Origin: an uncultured Flavobacteriales bacterium | GTDB taxonomy: Bacteria > Bacteroidota > Bacteroidia > Flavobacteriales > CALTNV01 | Length of the DNA stretch: 5,763 bases | Assembly (NCBI GenBank): GCA_943845485.1 | Contig: CALTNV010000081.1 | Location: forward strand, 1 to 5,763 | Reading direction: 5' to 3' | Shown here: positions 1-5,763 of the stretch, in pieces | How the letters are laid out: every line of letters starts with the position of its first letter | Position numbering within the stretch: the first letter of the stretch is position 1 | The notes under the pieces: model-generated | Databases searched by the model: none | What the model saw: the letters and a program-made list of their open reading frames with translations, nothing else | What the model was told of the DNA's origin: nothing | Position numbers and translations under genes: made by a program

Positions 1-307
1 ATAAACACTACCAGCTATTTATAAAAATAAAGTGCCATATTTATTGGATATTAAATAAAATATTTTAATTTCAATTTTTGATTGAGGCCCCAGTCTGAAT
101 CTTCAAAAAGAATTTAACCGAATGGAGGGAGTTTTTTATATAAATTTTAGAGGAAATATAATACTAAGCAATGGATGTTTTACTGAAAAAGGAAACTCGT
201 AAACATCAACGATATTTTTGATGAAGACTTAACGCTAATACTGAAAAGAATGAAAAAGATGCTTTTCACCAACACTAAAATAAAATTAACTACTTATATG
301 CCCTAAC
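1..307. other. Upstream region without a confident gene; possible broken gene tail
   Basis: This stretch is very AT-rich and has no full-length gene. Two short open stretches on the + strand look weakly protein-like. One runs from the stop at 83-85 to the stop at 200-202 (its only ATG, at 122, gives 26 residues). The other, in the next frame, runs from 187 to the stop at 304-306 and contains NINDIFDEDLTLILKRMKKM. They meet at an A-rich run near 187-195, so a single-base frameshift there would join them into one reading frame ending one base before the dndC start. That would suit the tail of an upstream operon gene, but I recognise no family, and chance open frames of this length are expected in such DNA. 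No convincing promoter pair, RNA gene or repeat was found. Confidence 0.3.
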
Positions 308-1633
308 ATGTTAAGATTCACACAACACATTATAGAAGAAATAATTGATCAGTATCTGTACGCAGACAAAACTAAACGTCCGTGGATTATTGGCTTTAGT
401 GGAGGCAAAGATTCTACAGTAATGCTTCAGCTTGTCTGGGAAGCAATCACACAAATCAAAGAATTAACAGGAATTGTAAAACGTGATATTTACGTAGTTT
501 GTAATGATACAATGGTTGAAAACCCTGTAATAACTGAATATGTATACAGAGTGTTGGATAAAATTGAAATTGCAGCAAGGGACCAAGGAATACCCGTATA
601 CGTCGTTAAAACAATTCCAAGACTAGAAGATTCATTTTGGGTAAATCTAATTGGACGTGGTTATCCCGCTCCAAATAATGCTTTCCGTTGGTGTACTGAA
701 CGATTAAAAATTAAACCTACATCAAGGTTTATTTTAGAACAAGTAAACGAATTTGGAGAAGCTGTCATACTAATCGGCACAAGGACTGCCGAAAGTGTAC
801 AACGTGCAAAGTCCATGAAAAAACACGCTATAAAAGGCAAACGACTTACCAAGCATCCATCACAGGCAAATACTTTTATGTATGCTCCAATTCGAAATCT
901 AACATTGGATGAGGTTTGGTATATTATAAACACAATGCCCTCCCCTTGGAAAGCCGATAATTCAGAATTGTTTCAAATATACTCTGACGCAAGCGCAGAT
1001 GATTACGAATGCCCTACAGTTATTACGGATAAAGAACATAAATCATGTGGGCAAAGTAGATTTGGATGCTGGGTATGCACGGTTGTAAAAAAAGATAAGT
1101 CAATGAGTGCCCTAATTGAGAATGGTCTGACTTGGCTACGTCCTTTACTTGAATTTAGAAACCAATTGTTTAACGAGCGTAATATTATAGAAAATAGGAT
1201 GCCAAAGCGGAGAAACGGAGCGGATGCAATTAACGGGATGGGGCCATACACTCCTAAATATAGAGCAACAGTTTTAGAAAAAGTATTATCTGCTCAAAAA
1301 GAAATTCAAATTGACAGACCACATGTTGAACTAATTACAAATCAGGAATTAGTTGCAATACAAACGTTATGGTATCGAGATTTGATTTTCAATTACACGG
1401 TTTCAAATATTTACCATAACAATTATAACACAAACATAAATATGGAAAAACAGAACAAAAAGCAAGAAAAAGAGTTAGAGTTACTCAAAAAATCTTGCGA
1501 AAAAAACTCAAGAGATTTTGAGCTTATTCAAGAATTATTAATGCTTCAAAAAAATAAAGCATTACTTAACAAAAAACGAGGTCTTAAAAGTGACATCGAA
1601 AATAAGATTGAGGAATATATAAATAAAGTATAA
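308..1633 (+). CDS. dndC: DndC, phosphorothioation sulfur-transfer enzyme (PAPS reductase-like, Fe-S)
   Basis: In the known family this cytoplasmic enzyme uses ATP and an Fe-S cluster to activate sulfur, received from a cysteine desulfurase, for insertion into the DNA backbone. The 441-residue protein shows the N-type ATP pyrophosphatase PP-loop SGGKDST at 31-37, a PAPS-reductase-like RWCTERLK motif with Cys129, and the DndC hallmark DKEHKSCGQSRFGCWVCTVV at 241-260. Cys235, Cys247, Cys254 and Cys257 (C-x11-C-x6-C-x2-C) are the likely cluster ligands. The C-terminal ~60 residues are Lys-rich and probably helical, ending in an ELLMLQKNKALLNKKRGL-like segment that, from memory, resembles the usual DndC tail, so the gene looks complete. 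The ATG at 308 gives an N-terminus about 30 residues ahead of the PP-loop, as expected, although no Shine-Dalgarno is visible. It is the first gene of the operon; dndD starts 3 nt after its stop. Neither dndA nor dndB lies in the window, so sulfur may come from a housekeeping IscS encoded elsewhere. The family call is firm; the partner is inferred. Confidence 0.94.
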   Translation: MLRFTQHIIEEIIDQYLYADKTKRPWIIGFSGGKDSTVMLQLVWEAITQIKELTGIVKRDIYVVCNDTMVENPVITEYVYRVLDKIEIAARDQGIPVYVVKTIPRLEDSFWVNLIGRGYPAPNNAFRWCTERLKIKPTSRFILEQVNEFGEAVILIGTRTAESVQRAKSMKKHAIKGKRLTKHPSQANTFMYAPIRNLTLDEVWYIINTMPSPWKADNSELFQIYSDASADDYECPTVITDKEHKSCGQSRFGCWVCTVVKKDKSMSALIENGLTWLRPLLEFRNQLFNERNIIENRMPKRRNGADAINGMGPYTPKYRATVLEKVLSAQKEIQIDRPHVELITNQELVAIQTLWYRDLIFNYTVSNIYHNNYNTNINMEKQNKKQEKELELLKKSCEKNSRDFELIQELLMLQKNKALLNKKRGLKSDIENKIEEYINKV

Positions 1634-1636
1634 AAG

Positions 1637-3751
1637 ATGTTTATAAGAGAAATTGAACTTAATAATTTCAGAATCTATAAAGGGAAAAATAAAATTGACC
1701 TTTCACCAGAAACTGATAAAAATATTGCTATTATTAGTGGTAAAAATGGTTTTGGTAAAACCACGTTTCTTATGTCCTTGGTTTGGTGCCTTTATGGGAA
1801 GCAAATGCAAAATGTTGATGAACTCTATTTAAAGGAAATTTCAGACAAAGGAGGTTATGGCAAATATATTGGTAACAGTTTAAATAGTTTAGCAAATGTA
1901 GAGGGTGAAACAAAATTTTCAGTTTCAGTTACATTTAACGATGTGAAAATTCAAGAAATACCTTGTAAAGAAATTAAAATAACCCGTTCTTTTGACACAG
2001 TGACTAGTACACGAGACAAAGTTGAAGTTTTAGTAGATGGTTTCGAAAACGAATTGATACTAGACCTTACAACAGATGGTCAGCAAGGCGAAGAAATCTT
2101 TATTCGTGATTATATATTACCTATTGAAATTGCTAAATTCTTCTTTTTTGATGCTGAGAAAATAGTTGCTCTCGCCGAAATAAATTCACCTGAACAAAGA
2201 AGATTATTAAGTAAAGCGTACACGGAAGTTTTGGGTATAAAAAAATACGAAGACTTAAAAGAACAATTAGAAAACATCCAAGATGATTACCGAAAGAAAT
2301 CCGCAAAACCACGAGAAAAAACAGAGTTAAATTCAATTATAGCAAATATTGACAATGCTGACATTGAAATTGAAAGTATTGAAGCGGAAGTTAAACTACT
2401 TGACGAGGAAAAAATTGAAAAAGCAAACGCATCAAATGATATTCAAAGAAAATTAATTTCCGAGGGTAATAAAATGACTTTGGAGCAGCTAAACAAGTTA
2501 AAAGACGTAGAAAGTGTTTTAAATGAAACAATGGGGCGTTTGCAAAGTGACCTTAAAGAATTGTTCGATTTAATTCCATTTGGTTTAGCTGGAGAAACTC
2601 TAATGGAAGTTTCGATGCAACTTGGCAACGAAAAAGAATATCGAGATTCTAAATTAATACAAGAAGATGTTGACTATAAGACGAAAAACATCCTAGACGA
2701 CTTAGAAGAGAAAAAGAAAAGCTTCCCAACTGTTATTCCAACTGATATCCGCAACTTTTACGAGAAACATATTAGTTCTTTAGTTAAAAAATATTTCTTT
2801 TCAGAAACGCCAGAATTACCTAACAATTTCAAACCTTTGCACGATTTTTCAGACACAGAGATCAACGAATTTAACACTTTATTAAATACTTTAAAACATT
2901 CGTTTAAAAGTAAGTTTACTAGTTTAAACGATGAATATCTACGCACTAAAAAATCAATTGATGGTATCCGAAGAAAAATTAGAGATGCTGAAAAAGATGC
3001 AGAAGATGAGCATATCTCTAATTTAAGAGCAGAAAAAGAAAAATTAGATTCAAGAGTTTTGACTATCGAACTTGAAATTCGTGAACTAAAGGAAAAAATC
3101 GGAACATTTAAGAACAATAAGAAAACTCTTAAACAACGTCAAGAAGAATTAAGGAAGAAAATTGATAATTCTCGTAAGTATTCCGATAAAGATGCTAAAG
3201 CCCAAGATATTATCAATAAACTTAAAGTTTTTATAAAATCATTCAAAGAGGAAAAGAAAAAATCTCTTGAAGAAAATATTTTAAGTGAATTAAACATCCT
3301 ACTTCACAAAAAAGATTTTATTAAAAATATTTCCGTTGATATTAATCAAGCTGGGGATGACGTTGATATCAGTTTATATAACGCTCGTAAAGAAAAAATT
3401 GATAAAAGTTCTCTTTCAATGGGCGAAAGGCAGATGTATGCTTCTGCTTTACTTAAAGCACTTGTAGATGAATCTGACATTGAATTCCCTGTATTCATTG
3501 ATTCTCCAATGCAAAAATTCGATGCAGACCACGCTCAAAATATAATCAAAGAATTTTACCCTAACGTTTCAAAACAAGTTGTATTATTTCCTTTGCTTCA
3601 TAAAGAATTAACAGTTCCTGAATTCAATCTTTTAAAGCCTAAAATGAGTAAGGTATATCTAATTCATAACTATAGCACAGACGCTTCCAAATTTATTGAA
3701 GCCACCCCAAACAATCTATTAACTAAATACGACGAACTCTATGCAGATTAA
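1637..3751 (+). CDS. dndD: DndD, SMC/Rad50-like ATPase of DNA phosphorothioation
   Basis: DndD proteins are ATPases of the SMC/Rad50/RecF class, thought to use ATP to alter or open DNA for sulfur insertion together with DndC and DndE. This 704-residue protein has the split ABC head typical of the class. At the N-terminus are the FRIYKGKN entry motif (11-18) and Walker A GKNGFGKTT (35-43). At the C-terminus are the ABC signature SLSMGERQ (592-599) and Walker B FPVFIDSPM (617-625, Asp622), followed by KFDADH as the D-loop. The Walker B Asp is followed by Ser-Pro rather than Glu, which resembles the D-T/S-P form I associate with DndD and is probably not a defect. Residues ~205-290 and ~430-550 are rich in Lys and Glu and should form the coiled-coil arms. 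The only cysteines are Cys51 and Cys110, so there is no Rad50-type CxxC zinc hook. The start lies 3 nt after the dndC stop, and the 3' end overlaps the next gene by 11 nt. The length is in the usual DndD range. Confidence 0.93.
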   Translation: MFIREIELNNFRIYKGKNKIDLSPETDKNIAIISGKNGFGKTTFLMSLVWCLYGKQMQNVDELYLKEISDKGGYGKYIGNSLNSLANVEGETKFSVSVTFNDVKIQEIPCKEIKITRSFDTVTSTRDKVEVLVDGFENELILDLTTDGQQGEEIFIRDYILPIEIAKFFFFDAEKIVALAEINSPEQRRLLSKAYTEVLGIKKYEDLKEQLENIQDDYRKKSAKPREKTELNSIIANIDNADIEIESIEAEVKLLDEEKIEKANASNDIQRKLISEGNKMTLEQLNKLKDVESVLNETMGRLQSDLKELFDLIPFGLAGETLMEVSMQLGNEKEYRDSKLIQEDVDYKTKNILDDLEEKKKSFPTVIPTDIRNFYEKHISSLVKKYFFSETPELPNNFKPLHDFSDTEINEFNTLLNTLKHSFKSKFTSLNDEYLRTKKSIDGIRRKIRDAEKDAEDEHISNLRAEKEKLDSRVLTIELEIRELKEKIGTFKNNKKTLKQRQEELRKKIDNSRKYSDKDAKAQDIINKLKVFIKSFKEEKKKSLEENILSELNILLHKKDFIKNISVDINQAGDDVDISLYNARKEKIDKSSLSMGERQMYASALLKALVDESDIEFPVFIDSPMQKFDADHAQNIIKEFYPNVSKQVVLFPLLHKELTVPEFNLLKPKMSKVYLIHNYSTDASKFIEATPNNLLTKYDELYAD

Positions 3752-5321
3752 TATTAGAACTTCAGCAGAAAACCAAGGAATTGTACGTAGTCTCACAAGT
3801 AAACTTCCAACGGGGACAAAAGAAAATGTAATTGCTCGTATAGCTTTAGGCTACTCATTATTAAATGGCAAGAAATTCACCTCTAACGATTTTAACTTAT
3901 ATGATTCAAAAGGTAAAGAATATAAAGACCATATCCTTTTTGATGCAAAACACCGCGATTTTTATATTGCTGGAATTTGCCAGTATTATGGTATTTACAA
4001 AACGGATGAAAATATCCCTAAATACGTTAAACTTCATATTGACCACGGTTTAGAATTAATGGACAATCTATTTTCGAATAGTAAAAACTACACATTCTTT
4101 GACTTTTTAATTGGTCATTTAGATAAAGGAATAGAGTTTTTAAGTAGTGTTGAAGTAAATCTTAATGCAGTAAGAAACAACAATCAAAATATTGAAAAAA
4201 GTTTTTTTAAAGAACCTATTAATCTAAATATTGGGTCAACTATTGAAAATAAAGAACCTATTACATTAAAATTCAATAATACAAATGTTTACAATAATTC
4301 ACATATTGCAATTGCGGGTGCATCAGGTACTGGTAAAACACAATTTGCACTCGAACTTCTTAACCAAATAAGTCAAGAATCCAATCATCACGTCAGCTTT
4401 ATATATTTGGATTTCAAAGGACTAAAAGACGATGATTTAAAGTCTTATAAGCCATTTTTTAATAAAACAAAAGCAACTTTTGTAGATGTCCCATCAACTC
4501 CGTTTCCGGTCAATCCATTATCGTTTATTGACACAATAAACGAAACAGATAGACAGATGGGCATTGACAAGTTTGTCGATATTATTTGTAAATACTCAAA
4601 TCTTGGACCTAAACAGCGTGGCTATCTGAGAGAAGCTGTATTGGAAAGTTTTCATGCTAAAAAAACTGGAGAATATCCAACTATGCCAGAAATCAATGAA
4701 AACCTGTTGGACATTGTTGGAGACAAAAGAGATACACTTACCGAAATTATTGATGAGTTAAGTCGTTATAACATCTTTTCAGAAGAAAAAACTGGTAAAT
4801 CTTTTTTAAATGAAAACATCTATCTATCTCTTTCGGGCGACCTTTCAAATTCTGTGCGCTTCACTTCGCTTTTTTTAATCATAAATTATATTTACAATAC
4901 GTTTATGAATATGGAAAGCACGCCTACAGAAAATGGTTATCGCGGTATGCGCTATGTACTATTAATTGATGAAGCTCACGTGATATTTAAAGAGAAAAAA
5001 TATCAAGAAATACTTGATAAGATTTTAAGGGAAATTCGTTCAAAAGGTGTTGCAGTAGTATTAGTGTCACAAGGAATTGCGGAGTTTAATCAACCAGGTT
5101 TTGATTTCTCAAGCAATTGTGAGATGTCATTTTTACTCAATATAAAGGATAAAATAAATTCTAAAGCCATAAATAAATTTCTAGGTTTTAGTGAAAAAGA
5201 GGGAATCGCAGGAGCAAGAAGTCTAGAAAAAATAGAATCAGGTCAAGCAATTTCAAATATTAAAGAATTTGACAAGGGTAAATTACTTAAATTGAATCAA
5301 TTTTGGGAAAACAATAAGTGA
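3741..5321 (+). CDS. dndE: DndE fused to a HerA/FtsK-type P-loop ATPase
   Basis: Ordinary DndE is a small DNA-binding protein of roughly 110-130 residues; this one has 526. Residues 1-~125 match the DndE pattern: an opening helical segment (IRTSAENQGIVRSLTSKL), a central region with ENVIARIALGYSLLNG, then KEYKDHILFDAKHRDFYIAG and a closing YVKLHIDHGLELM. After an Asn-rich linker, INLNIGS (160-166) and NSHIAIAG lead into Walker A GASGTGKT (193-200). Further on come FPVNPL (255-260), Walker B YVLLIDEAH (405-413, Asp410/Glu411), ILREIRSKGV with candidate arginine fingers Arg430/Arg433, and the sensor-like VVLVSQG (439-445, Gln444). This order is that of HerA/FtsK/VirB4-type DNA-pumping ATPases, the class also seen in DndH/DptH. 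The ATPase part has all key residues, so it looks active. The ATG at 3741 lies inside the end of dndD (11-nt overlap), which points to translational coupling and a shared complex. What the ATPase does here is inference. A separate HerA-family gene is excluded because the frame is continuous. Confidence 0.88.
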   Translation: MQINIRTSAENQGIVRSLTSKLPTGTKENVIARIALGYSLLNGKKFTSNDFNLYDSKGKEYKDHILFDAKHRDFYIAGICQYYGIYKTDENIPKYVKLHIDHGLELMDNLFSNSKNYTFFDFLIGHLDKGIEFLSSVEVNLNAVRNNNQNIEKSFFKEPINLNIGSTIENKEPITLKFNNTNVYNNSHIAIAGASGTGKTQFALELLNQISQESNHHVSFIYLDFKGLKDDDLKSYKPFFNKTKATFVDVPSTPFPVNPLSFIDTINETDRQMGIDKFVDIICKYSNLGPKQRGYLREAVLESFHAKKTGEYPTMPEINENLLDIVGDKRDTLTEIIDELSRYNIFSEEKTGKSFLNENIYLSLSGDLSNSVRFTSLFLIINYIYNTFMNMESTPTENGYRGMRYVLLIDEAHVIFKEKKYQEILDKILREIRSKGVAVVLVSQGIAEFNQPGFDFSSNCEMSFLLNIKDKINSKAINKFLGFSEKEGIAGARSLEKIESGQAISNIKEFDKGKLLKLNQFWENNK

Positions 5322-5333
5322 TTATTCCACCGC

Positions 5334-5359
5334 TAACACACGAATCCTTTCGTGTGTTA
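5334..5359 (+). terminator. Perfect hairpin after the dnd operon, possible terminator
   Basis: TAACACACGAA (5334-5344) is exactly complementary to TTCGTGTGTTA (5349-5359), giving an 11-bp stem with the 4-nt loop TCCT, starting 12 nt after the stop codon of the dndE-ATPase gene. The place suits a transcription terminator or a 3'-end stabiliser. No run of T follows the right arm (CACAGCTGCC instead), so a classical rho-independent terminator is not proven. It could also be one copy of a dispersed intergenic palindrome. Confidence 0.45.
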
Positions 5360-5407
5360 CACAGCTGCCAAGTACCATAGAAACACAAAACAAAAGCATC
5401 ACACTTA

Positions 5408-5708
5408 ATGAGCAAAGCACTCCTGAAAAACAATGAGCAAGAGTTGTTAAATAAATTGTCTGAACTCGTTGGCAAAGTCAAAGTAAAATTGCAACTCAAG
5501 CAAATCGTACGCTCACCCTGTTATTTTGGCCGATTGGTAAACACCTCAACGATTTTGTGTGAGATCATAAACGTGCGGAATATAGCAAGCAAATTATGTC
5601 GACTGTGTCCACACATTTGAGTGAACACTATGGAAATAATTTTGAACTTCGCAACCTCCGAAGAATGAGCCAATTTTCGGAACGATTTTTGACACAGAAA
5701 TTGTGTTG
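5408..5708 (+). pseudogene. Decayed DUF1016/YhcG-type N-terminal fragment
   Basis: Read across frames, this is the N-terminal part of a DUF1016 (YhcG) protein, a family whose full members also carry a PDDEXK nuclease domain and occur in defence islands. Frame 1 from the ATG at 5408 gives MSKALLKNNEQELLNKLSEL and then VGKVK. A missing base in the A-run at 5485-5488 moves to the next frame, giving IATQANRTLTLLFWPIGKHL, then NDFV, a TGA stop at 5560-5562, then DHKRAEYSKQIMSTVSTHLS, EHYGNNFELRNLRRMSQFSE and RF. A second missing base in the T-run 5686-5690 leads to DTEIVL. The family pattern is LTLLYWxIGKxIN, KRAEYGKQI, GxxFxxxNLRRMxxF and FPDxEIV, so four blocks match in order. Pro in FWPIG replaces the usual Gln or similar residue. 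Homology stops near 5708, so the nuclease domain is absent. G+C is around 40% on several lines here, above the dnd genes. Sequencing error could explain the two homopolymer shifts, but not the stop codon or the truncation. Confidence 0.7.
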
Positions 5709-5729
5709 AATTCTACAAATAATAAATAC

Positions 5730-5763
5730 ATGAAAAACAAGAAAAAAGTACGCATTCTCACCT
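5730..5763 (+). CDS. Possible start of a further gene, cut by the window edge
   Basis: An ATG at 5730 opens a frame that stays open to the window end and gives MKNKKKVRILT. It lies just after the point where the DUF1016 remnant loses homology, preceded by the AT-rich ACAAATAATAAATAC, which would be a usual start region in a genome without Shine-Dalgarno signals. The KKVRIL-T/S start recalls patatin-like phospholipases, whose N-terminus often reads KVRILSIDGGGIRG, and also some response regulators. Eleven residues cannot decide between these, and the frame may be chance. Confidence 0.25.
   Translation, partial: MKNKKKVRILT

Noticed and set aside
56..67. 12-nt palindrome TAAAATATTTTA as an operator
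   Set aside because: It is made only of A and T in a very AT-rich stretch, does not extend outward, and has no second copy that I can see.
213..220. TATTTTTG as a Bacteroidota -7 promoter element (TAnnTTTG) for dndC
   Set aside because: The -7 form fits, but no TTTG-like -33 element lies at the usual 19-21 nt spacing upstream, and such T-rich octamers are frequent in DNA of this composition.
661..1251. Minus-strand open frames inside dndC (and likewise inside dndD at 2133-3117)
   Set aside because: They lie opposite genes with clear family motifs, show no recognisable domain, and are Phe/Ser/Leu-rich as expected for antisense shadows of Lys/Glu-rich proteins.
3622..3751. C-terminal tail of DndD as a foreign fusion
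   Set aside because: The ~40 residues after the last head strand are unremarkable and continuous in composition with the rest; nothing indicates a separate domain.
5334..5359. Hairpin as an integron attC site
   Set aside because: The arms end in TAAC/GTTA-like bases, but the structure is a simple 26-nt perfect stem-loop without the longer length, the paired inner boxes or the extrahelical bases of attC sites, and no cassette layout is visible.
5287..5499. Minus-strand 70-residue open frame across the hairpin
   Set aside because: It overlaps the end of the dndE-ATPase gene, the hairpin and the DUF1016 remnant, and has no recognisable motif or start context.
5408..5620. 70-residue open frame on the + strand as an intact small gene
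   Set aside because: Only its first ~26 residues agree with the DUF1016 reading; after the A-run at 5485-5488 the family match continues in another frame, so its C-terminal half is out-of-frame translation.

Overview
The window is AT-rich (about one third G+C by eye), codes for Lys/Asn/Ile-rich proteins, has no clear Shine-Dalgarno sequence before any main start codon, and packs its genes tightly. This fits a low-G+C bacterium, most likely a member of the Bacteroidota, but the phylum is an inference. All confident genes are on the + strand.

Layout. Positions 1-307 hold no confident gene, only two short open stretches in different frames that may be the broken tail of an upstream gene. Positions 308-5321 are one three-gene operon of the DNA phosphorothioation (Dnd) type: dndC (308-1633, PAPS-reductase-like sulfur transferase with an Fe-S cysteine set), dndD (1637-3751, SMC/Rad50-like ATPase), and a third gene (3741-5321) whose first ~125 residues look like DndE and whose remainder is a HerA/FtsK-type P-loop ATPase. 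The genes are separated by 3 nt and then overlap by 11 nt, so they are probably co-transcribed and translationally coupled. A perfect 11-bp hairpin with a 4-nt loop follows the last stop codon.

Positions 5408-5708 hold a broken copy of the N-terminal part of a DUF1016/YhcG-type (PDDEXK nuclease-associated) protein, with two apparent single-base frameshifts and an in-frame stop. The last 34 bases may be the start of another gene running off the window.

How the genes work together. In known Dnd systems a cysteine desulfurase (DndA or IscS) supplies sulfur, DndC activates it with ATP through its Fe-S cluster, DndD acts as an ATPase, and DndE binds (and is reported to nick) DNA, so that a non-bridging phosphate oxygen is replaced by sulfur at specific sites. 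Here the desulfurase, the regulator DndB and the DndFGH restriction genes are absent from the window. The DndE part is joined to a motor-type ATPase domain, which is the most interesting feature: it may couple DndE to DNA translocation, or it may stand in for a separate HerA-like component.
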